Shown in pieces: positions 45,238 to 53,814 of a stretch of 64,000 nucleotides of DNA. How positions within the stretch are numbered: position 1 is the first letter of the stretch; every line of letters begins with the position of its first letter. The notes under the pieces are model-generated. The model worked only from the letters and a program-made list of their open reading frames with translations, searched no databases and was not told the DNA's origin. A program made the position numbers and the translations under genes. Origin of the DNA: Streptomyces blattellae (lineage in GTDB: Bacteria; Actinomycetota; Actinomycetes; Streptomycetales; Streptomycetaceae); contig NZ_WJBG01000244.1 in the NCBI RefSeq assembly GCF_009709555.1, forward strand, positions 35,663-99,662, read 5' to 3'.

Positions 45238-46029
45238 ATGTTCGGGCTCACCCGTGCCACGAAGACCGCCGCCGCCGTCGCGGCGACCGCTGCCGCCGCC
45301 ACGACCGCGCTGCTCACCGCCCCCACCGCGCTCGCCGCCCCGCAGCCCATCGTCGGCGGTACGACGACCACGACGACCGCGTACCCGTTCATGATGCAGA
45401 TCACGGACGCCTCGCAGGACCAGTTCTGCGGCGGCACGCTCGTCTCGGCCACCAAGGTCGTCACCGCGGCCCACTGCATGGTCGGCGAGACCACCAGCAG
45501 CGTCAGAGTCGTCGGCGGCCGGACCTACCTCAACGGCACCAACGGCACGGTCAGCCGGGTCACGGACATCTGGATCAACCCCGACTACACGGACGCCACC
45601 AACGGCGACGACGTGGCCGTGCTGACCCTGGCCACCTCGATGCCGTACACCACCGCCCCGTACGTCTCCGCCGACGACACCGACGTGTACGCGACGGGCG
45701 CCACGGCCCGCATCATCGGCTGGGGCACCACCACCTCGGGCGGCAGTTCCTCCAACCAGCTGCGGACGGCGACGGTCCCGATCGTCTCCGACTCCAGTTG
45801 CGGCAGCTCCTACGGTTCCAGCTTCGTCCAGTCCGACATGGTGTGCGCCGGTTACGAAGACGGCGGCGTCGACACCTGCCAGGGCGACAGCGGCGGTCCC
45901 CTGCTCATCGGGGGCGCCCTGGCAGGCATCACTTCCTGGGGCGAGGGGTGCGCCCAGGCCGGTTACCCGGGTGTCTACACCCGGCTGACCACCTTCTCCG
46001 ACGAGGTCACCGAGCAGATCGACTCGTGA
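45238..46029 (+). CDS. Secreted trypsin-like serine protease
   Basis: A 263-residue preproprotein: signal peptide (residues ~1-34, ending LTAPTALAAPQP), then a mature N-terminus at IVGGTTTTT, which matches trypsin zymogen activation. The catalytic triad is in VVTAAHC (His), NGDDVAVLTL (Asp) and TCQGDSGGPLL (Ser). Cys spacing fits three disulfides, and SWGEGCAQAGYPGVYTRL is the conserved C-terminal block. ATG at 45238 with GAGGAGA upstream. Similar to Streptomyces griseus trypsin. Confidence 0.94.
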   Translation: MFGLTRATKTAAAVAATAAAATTALLTAPTALAAPQPIVGGTTTTTTAYPFMMQITDASQDQFCGGTLVSATKVVTAAHCMVGETTSSVRVVGGRTYLNGTNGTVSRVTDIWINPDYTDATNGDDVAVLTLATSMPYTTAPYVSADDTDVYATGATARIIGWGTTTSGGSSSNQLRTATVPIVSDSSCGSSYGSSFVQSDMVCAGYEDGGVDTCQGDSGGPLLIGGALAGITSWGEGCAQAGYPGVYTRLTTFSDEVTEQIDS

Positions 46030-46067
46030 CCCGGCAGATCTCCTGAGCAACCCTCAGGTGAAAGACC

Positions 46068-46110
46068 AGGGGGCGTTGCGGGCTTCCACGAGCAGCCCGC
46101 AACGCCCCCT
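46068..46110. terminator. Terminator after trypsin gene
   Basis: A 16-bp perfect stem (AGGGGGCGTTGCGGGC with its complement) and 11-nt loop, 39 nt after the stop. Confidence 0.8.
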
Positions 46111-46163
46111 ATCCATGTCCGCCCACCCCGGGTTTGAATGGCGCCCGTACGGAGGTGATGGTC

Positions 46164-46811
46164 ATGGTGTCCCCCGACCGGCTGCTGGCCTTCGCGGCGA
46201 TGTCCCTGCTGGTGGTCCTGATCCCGGGACCCAGCGTGCTGTTCGTCATCGGACGCGCGCTGGCCCACGGCCGCCGAACCGCGGTGGCCACGGCGATCGG
46301 CAACGTCTTCGGCTCCTATCTCCTGGTGGTCGCGGTCGCGGTGGGCGTCGGCTCACTGGTCGAGCGGTCCGTCGCGGTCTATCTCACGGTGAAGCTGGCG
46401 GGTGCGGCGTACCTGGTGTTCCTGGGCGTGCAGGCGTTCCGGCACCGCGAGGAGCTGCGGTTCACGGCGAGCGGGCCGGCCTCCGCGCGCCCGGCCCGCG
46501 GTGACCTGCGTACGGTCCTCGACGGCGTCCTGGTCGGCGTCACCAATCCCAAGGGCGTGGTGTTCTTCGCCGCCGTGCTCCCCCAGTTCGTGGACCACTC
46601 TGCGGGTCAAGTCCCGTTGCAGATGCTGGCGTTGGGCCTGATCCCGATCCTGATCGGCCTGGTCACGGACACCCTGTGGGGTCTGACCGCGTCGGCGGCC
46701 CGCACCTGGTTCGCACGGTCGGACCGGCGGCTGTCCCTGATCGGCGGGGCGGGCGGCTGCACGATGATCGGGCTGGGTGTGACGGTGGGGGTGACCGGCC
46801 GGGCGGAGTGA
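46164..46811 (+). CDS. LysE/RhtB-family exporter
   Basis: A 215-residue membrane protein with five to six hydrophobic segments and family motifs LLVVLIPGPSVLFVIGRALAHGRRTAVATAIGN, KLAGAAYLVFLGVQAFR and GVLVGVTNPKGVVFFAAVLPQF. Exports amino acids or derivatives. ATG at 46164 is 8 nt after GGAGG; an ATG at 46158 is too close to that site. Confidence 0.88.
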   Translation: MVSPDRLLAFAAMSLLVVLIPGPSVLFVIGRALAHGRRTAVATAIGNVFGSYLLVVAVAVGVGSLVERSVAVYLTVKLAGAAYLVFLGVQAFRHREELRFTASGPASARPARGDLRTVLDGVLVGVTNPKGVVFFAAVLPQFVDHSAGQVPLQMLALGLIPILIGLVTDTLWGLTASAARTWFARSDRRLSLIGGAGGCTMIGLGVTVGVTGRAE

Positions 46812-46817
46812 CCTCAC

Positions 46818-46877
46818 GATGCAGGGATCGATGCAGGGATCGATGCAGGGATCGATGCAGGGATCGATGCAGAGATC
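46818..46877. repeat. 12-bp tandem repeat, five copies
   Basis: GATGCAGGGATC repeated five times (last unit with one change) between convergent lysE-type and marR genes. No spacers, so not a CRISPR array. Confidence 0.95.
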
Positions 46878-46934
46878 AATGGTGGCGACCGTCAAGGTCC
46901 GGACGCCTCCGCACCTGAAGCGCGGGGGCTGAGG

Positions 46935-47351
46935 CTAGTCCACCGCGGCGAGGAGCTGTCGGAGCGTGCGCCGGTCCTGTTCGCTGAGTGCCGCCAGCAC
47001 CCGGTCTTCGGCTTCGGCCACTTTCGGGTCCAGGCGTGCCAGCATGGTCGTGCCCTCGCGGGTCAGGGTGGCGGGCAGCGATCTTCCGGATGGCACGGAC
47101 GCGGGGCGGGTGACCAGCCCGCGTCTCTGCAGCGCGTGGATCACCTTGTTCATCGCCTGTGGCGACACGTTGGCCTCGCGAGCCAGTTCGGCACTGGAGC
47201 TGCCCGGAGCCAGGGACAGCGCGCGCATGCAGACGTATCCGGGAAGGGTCAGTTCCAGCGGGTCCAGAAGAGTGGTGGCCACCTCGGTGCGCAGCTTGCC
47301 CGCGACCCGGTTCAGGAGGTAGCCGAGGGGCTTGTCCACGGGTGAGTCCAT
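46935..47351 (-). CDS. MarR-family transcriptional regulator
   Basis: A 138-residue MarR protein: LTLPGYVCMRALSLAPGSSSAELAREANVSPQAMNKVIHALQRRGLVTRPAS with the wing PATLTREG. Start ATG at 47351. Divergent from a methyltransferase with a perfect palindrome between them, so it probably represses both. Confidence 0.9.
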   Translation of the reverse strand: MDSPVDKPLGYLLNRVAGKLRTEVATTLLDPLELTLPGYVCMRALSLAPGSSSAELAREANVSPQAMNKVIHALQRRGLVTRPASVPSGRSLPATLTREGTTMLARLDPKVAEAEDRVLAALSEQDRRTLRQLLAAVD

Positions 47352-47361
47352 GGCGACGATC

Positions 47362-47390
47362 TTGACACATATCAACTTGGTTGATAAGCC
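47362..47390 (+). promoter_or_regulatory. Promoter with embedded MarR operator
   Basis: TTGACA (47362-47367), 17-bp spacer, TAAGCC (47385-47390). The operator TATCAAC-TTG-GTTGATA (47370-47386) fills the spacer, so a bound MarR dimer would block RNA polymerase. The expected start site falls on the ATG at 47398, implying a leaderless mRNA. Confidence 0.65.
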
Positions 47391-47397
47391 TGTGGCC

Positions 47398-48078
47398 ATG
47401 GCGAATTCCCCCCACGAGTCACTGTTCGAGTCCGCCTACCGCGGCGACAGCCCCGAGATACAGGGCATCCGGCCGCCATGGAGCCTCGGCGAACCACAAC
47501 CCGAGATCACCGCACTCATCGACGCAGGCCGAATCCACGGAGAGGTCCTTGATGCCGGCTGCGGGGAGGCGGCGACATCGCTGCACCTCGCCGAGCAAGG
47601 ATTCACCACCACCGGCCTGGACCTGTCACAGGCCGCCATCGACCTCGCACGGCACGAAGCCGACAAGCGCGGTCTGTCCGACGCCCGGTTCGAAGTCGCC
47701 GACATCACCTCCTTCACCGGCTACGACGGCCGCTTCGGCACCATCATCGACAGCACCCTGTTCCACTCGATGCCGGTCGAGTCCCGTCCCGGCTACCAGG
47801 AATCGATCGTGCGCGCCGCCGCACCGGGCGCGAGCTACTTCGTGCTGGTGCTCGACGCGGCACACATCCCGCAAGGAGGTCCCGTCAACCCGGTCACCGC
47901 CGAGGAACTGCGTGAGGTGGTCGGCAGGTACTGGGCCGTCGACGAGATCCGGCCGGCCCGCATCCACGCGCAGGTCCCCGGCAACCTCCCGATGTTCCAG
48001 ACCTACGGCGACATCCGCGACGAGGGCGGGGACCGCAAGTCCGTGCCGGGCTGGCTGCTCTCGGCCCACCTGGACTGA
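47398..48078 (+). CDS. SAM-dependent methyltransferase under MarR control
   Basis: A 226-residue class I methyltransferase: motif I EVLDAGCGEAATSLHL, GLDLSQAAIDLARHEA, and IIDSTLFHSMPVESRPGYQESIVRAAAPGASYFVLVL. It resembles thiopurine/thiol or tellurite-type small-molecule methyltransferases. A MarR-controlled detoxifying methyltransferase is a reasonable inference. An in-frame GTG at 47392 is an alternative start, but the predicted transcription start favours ATG 47398. Confidence 0.82.
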   Translation: MANSPHESLFESAYRGDSPEIQGIRPPWSLGEPQPEITALIDAGRIHGEVLDAGCGEAATSLHLAEQGFTTTGLDLSQAAIDLARHEADKRGLSDARFEVADITSFTGYDGRFGTIIDSTLFHSMPVESRPGYQESIVRAAAPGASYFVLVLDAAHIPQGGPVNPVTAEELREVVGRYWAVDEIRPARIHAQVPGNLPMFQTYGDIRDEGGDRKSVPGWLLSAHLD

Positions 48079-48418
48079 CCCCTGGCAGACCCCGGCTGAC
48101 CCTCAGGGCGGTCAGGTCCGCGAGGGCCTGGCCGCCGCGGGCGGGCACCGTCAGCCAGGTCGACCGCGATCCGTCCGGGCACGCGCCCGGCGCCGCACGG
48201 CCGCAGGGACTGCGCGCGTGCCCCGCGTCGCACAGCCGCAGGGACCCCGCGCGCGGCCGTGCCCGCGGGCCACATACGCCCACGCGGACGTCGACGACCC
48301 GCGCCCGGCGGCCACCGCGCGGGACAGCTTCCACGGCGCCGACGACGGAGGGCGAGAGAAAGGATGATGCGGGCTCCCCCGTATATCCTGATCCTGCTCC
48401 GGTGATCAACCGCTCCGC
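48079..48418. other. 340-bp intergenic region
   Basis: Nothing gene-like. Two imperfect 16-bp direct repeats, GCACGGCCGCAGGGAC (48195-48210) and GCACAGCCGCAGGGAC (48230-48245), are 35 bp apart, and the corA promoter probably lies at 48360-48400. Confidence 0.5.
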
Positions 48419-49591
48419 TTGAGCAGGGACGGGCAGGGAGGTGCCGCCATCGCCGCGAAGAATCCCCGGAACTCAGTCTGGCGCCGCGCCCTCAACCACC
48501 AGCCGCCGGCACCCGGGACCCCGCCCGAACCCGCCCCGCCCGCTCCGGCGCCGGCGGACACCCCCGAACTCGCCAGCGTCGTCCAGGCCGCCCTCTACCA
48601 GGACGGCGTCCGCGTCTCCTCCCCCGCCACCCTCGCCGAGACCTACCGCGAGCTGCGCGAGAAGCCGGCCGGCATGGCATGGATCGGCCTCGCCCGCCCC
48701 ACCGAGAGCGAACTCCTCTCCCTCGCCGCCGAGTTCGGCCTCCACCCCCTCTCGGTCGAGGACGCGATGGAGGCCCACCAGCGCCCGAAGCTGGAGCGCT
48801 ACGGCGAGACGCTCTTCGTCGTGCTGCGGGCGGCCAGGTACCTCGACGCGCCGGAGGAGGTCGACTTCGGCGAGCTGCATGTGTTCGTCGGCCCCGACTT
48901 CGTGATCACGGTCCGCCATGGCGCGGCACCCGACCTCTCGGCGGTCCGCCACCGCATGGAGGAGTCACCGGACCTGCTGAAACTGGGCCCGGAGGCGGTG
49001 CTCTACGCCATCCTCGACGCGGTGGTCGACGGTTATGTGCCCGTCGTCTCCGGCGTCCAGAACGACATCGACGAGATCGAGACGGAAGTCTTCGGCGGCG
49101 ACCCGGAAGTGTCCCGCCGCATCTACGAACTCTCCCGCGAGATGGTCGAGTTCCAGCGCGCCACCCGCCCCCTCGTCGGCATGCTGCACGGCCTGATGGC
49201 CGGCTTCGCCAAATACGGCACGGACGAGGAACTCCAGCGCTACCTACGCGACGTAGCCGACCACGTCACCCACACCAGCGAACGCGTCGACGGCTTCCGC
49301 CAGGCCCTCACGGACATCCTCACCGTGAACACCACCCTGGTCACCCAGCAACAGAACGCGGAGATGCGGGCATTGGCGGAGGCGGGGTTCGAGCAGAACG
49401 AAGAGATCAAGAAGATTTCGGCCTGGGCGGCGATCCTGTTCGCTCCGACGCTGGTCGGGACGGTCTACGGGATGAACTTCGCACACATGCCGGAGCTGGG
49501 CTGGACCTTCGGCTACCCCTTGGCCATCGGCCTCATGGGCGTCGTCTGCGTCAGTCTGTACGTGATCTTCAAGCGTCGGGACTGGCTCTAG
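48419..49591 (+). CDS. corA: CorA-family divalent cation transporter
   Basis: About 390 residues: soluble N-domain (LSVEDAMEAHQRPKLERYGETLFVVLRAARY), long stalk helices, and two C-terminal membrane helices with the signature YGMNF before HMPELGW, then GYPLAIGLMGVVCVSLYVIFKRRDWL. Transports Mg2+ or Co2+. The start is uncertain: TTG at 48419 has no ribosome site, whereas a strong AGGGAGGTG (48435-48443) precedes an in-frame ATC at 48449. Confidence 0.88.
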   Translation: MSRDGQGGAAIAAKNPRNSVWRRALNHQPPAPGTPPEPAPPAPAPADTPELASVVQAALYQDGVRVSSPATLAETYRELREKPAGMAWIGLARPTESELLSLAAEFGLHPLSVEDAMEAHQRPKLERYGETLFVVLRAARYLDAPEEVDFGELHVFVGPDFVITVRHGAAPDLSAVRHRMEESPDLLKLGPEAVLYAILDAVVDGYVPVVSGVQNDIDEIETEVFGGDPEVSRRIYELSREMVEFQRATRPLVGMLHGLMAGFAKYGTDEELQRYLRDVADHVTHTSERVDGFRQALTDILTVNTTLVTQQQNAEMRALAEAGFEQNEEIKKISAWAAILFAPTLVGTVYGMNFAHMPELGWTFGYPLAIGLMGVVCVSLYVIFKRRDWL

Positions 49592-49664
49592 AGAGGGCCA
49601 TGACAAGCATGCACATAAGTACGCGTATGTGAAAAACTGCTGCATGAGCACCCGAGGAGACGCG

Positions 49665-50354
49665 GTGAGCAACCCCGCCGACGAGTCCGACTACGCAACC
49701 CTGCGACTGGACCGCACAGGGCAGGCCGAGGCGTTCGACGCCATCGGCAACCGCTATGACGAGGCCTTCCCGCACAAGGAAGGGCAGGTCGGGGCAGCCG
49801 CATGGCTCATCGGCTCTCTCCCGGCCGGGTCCCGGGTGCTGGACCTGGGGTGCGGCACCGGGCTCCCGACCGCGCGCCAGCTGGCGGACGCGGGCCTCGA
49901 CGTCGTCGGGGTGGACCTGTCGGACAGGATGGTCACGCTGGCCCGCGGCCATGTGCCCACCGGGGCGTTCCACCAGGCGGACATCGCGGATCTGCGGCCC
50001 GGCGGCCCGTTGGACCTCGGCCGCTTCGACGGCGTGGCCGCCTTCTTCTCCCTGCTCATGCTCCCGCGCGCCGAGATCCCCCTCGCCCTGCGCACCGTCC
50101 GCCATCTGCTGCGTCCGGGCGGACTGCTCGCGCTGTCGATGGTGGAGGCCGATGTGGACGACTTCTCGATCCCGTTCATCGGGACGAGCATCCGCGTCTC
50201 CGGCTACCTGCGGGACGATCTGCGCGAGGTCGTGGAGACGGCGGGCTTCGAGATCAGCGACGAGTCCTCGTACACCTACGCTCCGGCGGTCGCCGACATC
50301 CAGCCCGAAGTGCAGATCTTCCTGCACTGCCGGCGCACGCCCGACGACTCCTGA
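49665..50354 (+). CDS. SAM-dependent methyltransferase
   Basis: A 229-residue class I methyltransferase: SRVLDLGCGTGLPTARQLADAGLDVVGVDLSDRMVTLARGH, then HLLRPGGLLALSMVE. GTG at 49665 is chosen for GAGGAGA just upstream; in-frame ATG at 49644 is possible. A CACATA/TATGTG inverted repeat (49612-49631) lies in the upstream region. The substrate is unknown. Confidence 0.8.
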   Translation: MSNPADESDYATLRLDRTGQAEAFDAIGNRYDEAFPHKEGQVGAAAWLIGSLPAGSRVLDLGCGTGLPTARQLADAGLDVVGVDLSDRMVTLARGHVPTGAFHQADIADLRPGGPLDLGRFDGVAAFFSLLMLPRAEIPLALRTVRHLLRPGGLLALSMVEADVDDFSIPFIGTSIRVSGYLRDDLREVVETAGFEISDESSYTYAPAVADIQPEVQIFLHCRRTPDDS

Positions 50355-50396
50355 CCGGCTCGCTCCGGCGCGGGCCGCTCGGCCGGAAGGAGATGG

Positions 50397-52280
50397 ATGA
50401 GAAAACAGCTCGGAACCGGCGATGACACCGGCGGCCGTGCGCCCGGTGCGCAGGACCTCGCTGCCCTCGCACATCGGCCGCGGCCGTCCGGTTCCGAGCA
50501 CAGCGGCGCGACATTGCACCCGCCCGCCGCGAGGGCTCCCGCCGGACTCCCGCCGAGCGACGGACCGGAGATCGCCCCGCCGCAGACCGACAGGCTCCGC
50601 TATCTCGACACCGCGACCCGGCAGATCGCCCGCGGCATGAACCTCGACGAGACGTTGTACGAGCTGTGCCGCGCGGCCGTCCCTGCCTTCGCCGACACGG
50701 CGTTCGTCCACCTGTACGCTCCGCTTCCGGTCGGCGACGAGATCGGCGCCGCCCCGGAGATCCTGCGGCTGCACACCGTGGACCACGCTTCCCCTCGGTC
50801 CCCCGCCCCACAGGGCTCCGGGTCACCCGCGCCGAGCGCGCACACCCTCCAGGCGGCCGAGGTCGTACGCCCGGCCGCCACCGGACTGCTCGCCAAGCTG
50901 CTGCAGGACGGACGGCCGGTGCTCGGCAGCGACCCGGGTGTCGCCGCCGCGGCGGCCGAGCTGCTCGGAAGGGTCCGTATCCCCTGGGCGACGCCTACGG
51001 GACGACGGCTGATCATCGCCCCCTTGCACGGCCGCAACCACGCCCTGGGCAGCGTCATCCTGGTCCGCGGACCCGACCGCCCCGACTTCACCGGCGACGA
51101 TCTGCTGGTGGCCTCCCAGCTCGCCACCCACACCGCTCTCGGGCTCGACAAGGCGATGCTGTACGAGCGCGAGGCAGCCGTCGCGGACGCGTTGCAGCGC
51201 ACGATGCTCCCGCCGTCGCTGCCGGAGCCGCCCGGGGTCCGGCTGGCCAGCCGCTATCTGCCGTCCTCGCGGACCGCGCAGGTCGGCGGGGACTGGTACG
51301 ACGCGATCCCGCTGCCCGGCAACCGCGTCGCCCTGGTGATCGGCGACGTGATGGGCCACTCCATGACCTCGGCCGCGATCATGGGCCAGCTGCGGACCAG
51401 CGTCCAGACCCTGGCCGGGCTCGATCTGCCCCCGGACGAGGTGTTGCACCACCTCGACGAGCAGGCGGGACGCCTGGGCAGCGAGCACACGGCGACCTGC
51501 CTGTACGCGTTGTACGACCCGGTACTGCACCGGCTGATCGCGTCCAGCGCCGGTCATCTGCCACCGGTGCTGCTGCGTCCCGACGGCAGCGTGGAGGTGC
51601 TGGACGTCCCGCCCGGAGCGCCGATCGGTGTCGGCGGCGGAGGATTCGAGTCCGTCGAGACACACGCGCCGGCCGGGGCCACCCTGGTGCTCTACACCGA
51701 CGGCCTGGTCGAGTCCCGTGACTGGGACGTGCTGGCCGGGGTGGAGCGGCTGTGCGGCAGGCTGCGCGCGGCCGGCTCGGGATCCGCGCCGCCGACGCTG
51801 GAAGACCTGTGCGACAACGCACTCGGCACCCTGGGCACCGGTGACCGGGACGACGACATCGCGCTGCTCGCGGCCCGGTTCGAGGGCATCCTGCCGGAGA
51901 CCGTCGCGTACTGGTACATGGCTCCCCGACCGCAGACCGCGCGCCAGGCCCGCCGGCTGACCCGCCGGACCCTGCACGGCTGGGGCCTGGACGAGCTGCT
52001 GGAATCCACCGAGCTGATGGTCGGCGAGGTGGTGGCGAACGCCGTGCGCTTCGCTTCCCGGCCGATCACCCTGCGGCTGCTCTGCACGGACGTGCTGCGC
52101 TGCGAAGTGGGCGACGACTCGCCCGTGGTGCCGAGGATGCGGCACGCACTGCTGAGCGACGAGGGCGGCCGGGGACTGTTCCTGGTCGACCAGCTCGCCG
52201 AGCGCTGGGGGGCGACGCGGGTGAGCACGGGCAAGGTGGTCTGGTTCGAGCAGCCGCTGCCGCGCGCGCCGGCGGGTTGA
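50397..52280 (+). CDS. GAF - SpoIIE (PP2C) phosphatase - HATPase regulator
   Basis: A 627-residue signalling protein: disordered N-terminus, GAF domain (~residues 70-255), PP2C/SpoIIE phosphatase (~265-500: AQVGGDWYDAIPLPGNRVALVIGDVMGHSMTSAA, SSAGHLPPVLL, VLYTDGLVESR, DRDDDIALLAAR), and a C-terminal RsbW-like ATPase (ELMVGEVVANAVRFASRP, GRGLFLVDQLAERWG). Such proteins dephosphorylate anti-anti-sigma factors and also sequester them or sigma factors, giving partner-switching stress control. ATG start preceded by GGAAGGAG. Confidence 0.93.
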   Translation: MRKQLGTGDDTGGRAPGAQDLAALAHRPRPSGSEHSGATLHPPAARAPAGLPPSDGPEIAPPQTDRLRYLDTATRQIARGMNLDETLYELCRAAVPAFADTAFVHLYAPLPVGDEIGAAPEILRLHTVDHASPRSPAPQGSGSPAPSAHTLQAAEVVRPAATGLLAKLLQDGRPVLGSDPGVAAAAAELLGRVRIPWATPTGRRLIIAPLHGRNHALGSVILVRGPDRPDFTGDDLLVASQLATHTALGLDKAMLYEREAAVADALQRTMLPPSLPEPPGVRLASRYLPSSRTAQVGGDWYDAIPLPGNRVALVIGDVMGHSMTSAAIMGQLRTSVQTLAGLDLPPDEVLHHLDEQAGRLGSEHTATCLYALYDPVLHRLIASSAGHLPPVLLRPDGSVEVLDVPPGAPIGVGGGGFESVETHAPAGATLVLYTDGLVESRDWDVLAGVERLCGRLRAAGSGSAPPTLEDLCDNALGTLGTGDRDDDIALLAARFEGILPETVAYWYMAPRPQTARQARRLTRRTLHGWGLDELLESTELMVGEVVANAVRFASRPITLRLLCTDVLRCEVGDDSPVVPRMRHALLSDEGGRGLFLVDQLAERWGATRVSTGKVVWFEQPLPRAPAG

Positions 52281-52374
52281 GCCGGCCGGCGCAGCCGGTT
52301 CGCCCCGGCAGCCGGGCGGGACGCGTCGCAGGAGGAAACCCGCTTCCGTCGGTCAGCGCAGTGTCAGCACAGTG

Positions 52375-53814
52375 TCAGCGCAGCGGGAGCGCCATGTACT
52401 GGTACTCCAGGAACTCGTCGATCCCGACCCGGCCGCCCTCCCTGCCCAGGCCGGACTGCTTGACGCCGCCGAAGGGTGCGGCCGGGTTGGAGACGAGGCC
52501 GGTGTTGAGGCCGACCATGCCGACCTCCAGGCGTTCGCTGACGCGTAGTGCGCGGTCCAGGCTGCCGGTGAAGAGGTAGCCGACGAGGCCCCAGTCGGTG
52601 TCGTTGGCGCGGCGTACGGCCTCGTCCTCGTCGTCGAAGGTGAGGATCGCGGCGACGGGGCCGAAGATCTCCGTGCGCGTCAGGCGGCTGCCCGGGTCCA
52701 CGTCGGTGAGTACGGTCGGCGGGTAGAAGCAGCCGGGTCCGTCCGGTGTGTCCCCGCCGACCAGCACCCGGGCACCGCGCTCCACCGCGTCGGCGACCAG
52801 TTCCTCGACCTTGGTGCGTCCGGCGGCGTCGATCAGCGGGCCGACGTCGACGCCGTCCCGGGTGCCCGGGCCCACGACCAGCGCGCCCATGCGCTCCGCC
52901 AGCCGCCGCCCGAACTCCGCCGCCACCGAACGGTGGACGAAGAACCGGTTCGCGGCGGTGCACGCCTCGCCCATGTTGCGCGTCTTGGCGACCATCGCGC
53001 CGTCCACGGCCACATCCAGGTCCGCGTCGTCGAAGACGACGAAGGGCGCGTTGCCGCCCAGCTCCATCGAGGTGCGTACGACAGCGTCGGCGCACTGGGC
53101 GAGGAGCAGCCGGCCGACGGCCGTGGAGCCGGTGAAGGACAGCTTGCGGATACGGCCACCGCGCAGCAGGGGCTCGCACACCGCCCCGGCGCGGGAGGTG
53201 GTGACGACGTTCAGTACGCCGTCCGGCAGCCCGGCCTCCTTGAGGATCGCGGCCAGCGCGAGGCTGGACAGCGGGGTCTGCGGGGCCGGCTTGAACACCA
53301 TCGTGCAGCCAGCCGCGATCGCCGGGCCGATCTTGCGGGTGCCCATGGCCAGCGGGAAGTTCCACGGGGTGATCAGCAGGCAGGGCCCTACCGGGCGGCG
53401 GGCGAGCAGCATGCGGTGGCGGCCGTCGGGGAGGGTGCCGTAGCCGCCGTCGATGCGTACGGCCTCCTCGGAGAACCAGCGGAAGAACTCGGCGGCGTAC
53501 GCCACCTCTCCCCTGGCCTCGGCCAGCGGCTTGCCCATCTCGGACGTCATCAGACGGGCGAGTTCGTCGGTGCGGTCGAGGATGATCTCGTGCGCGCGGC
53601 GCAGGATCTCGCTGCGGGCCCGGGGTGCCGTACGGGCCCACTCCCGCTGTGCCTGGACGGCCGCGTCCTCCGCGAGCCGGGCGTCCTTGGGCCCCGCGTC
53701 GGCGACATGGCAGAGGATCTCGCCGGTCGCGGGGTCGTCGACGGGCAGGGTGGCGCCGTCCGCTGCGTCCAGCCAGGCGCCGCCGACGAACAACTGCGTG
53801 GGTGTGCCGTTCAT
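52375..53814 (-). CDS. gabD: NAD(P)-dependent succinate-semialdehyde-type aldehyde dehydrogenase
   Basis: A 479-residue ALDH: ITPWNFPLAMGTRKIGPAIAAGCTMVFKPAPQTPLS, FTGSTAVGR, catalytic Glu in MELGGNAPFVVFDDADLD and catalytic Cys in NMGEACTAANRFFVH, ending PFGGVKQSGLGREGG. Adjacent downstream of a 4-aminobutyrate transaminase with a 4-nt overlap, so its substrate is very probably succinate semialdehyde. Convergent with the SpoIIE gene. Confidence 0.9.
   Translation of the reverse strand: MNGTPTQLFVGGAWLDAADGATLPVDDPATGEILCHVADAGPKDARLAEDAAVQAQREWARTAPRARSEILRRAHEIILDRTDELARLMTSEMGKPLAEARGEVAYAAEFFRWFSEEAVRIDGGYGTLPDGRHRMLLARRPVGPCLLITPWNFPLAMGTRKIGPAIAAGCTMVFKPAPQTPLSSLALAAILKEAGLPDGVLNVVTTSRAGAVCEPLLRGGRIRKLSFTGSTAVGRLLLAQCADAVVRTSMELGGNAPFVVFDDADLDVAVDGAMVAKTRNMGEACTAANRFFVHRSVAAEFGRRLAERMGALVVGPGTRDGVDVGPLIDAAGRTKVEELVADAVERGARVLVGGDTPDGPGCFYPPTVLTDVDPGSRLTRTEIFGPVAAILTFDDEDEAVRRANDTDWGLVGYLFTGSLDRALRVSERLEVGMVGLNTGLVSNPAAPFGGVKQSGLGREGGRVGIDEFLEYQYMALPLR

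Noticed and set aside
46818..46877. CRISPR-like array
   Set aside because: Units are only 12 bp and directly abutting, with no spacers and no cas genes.
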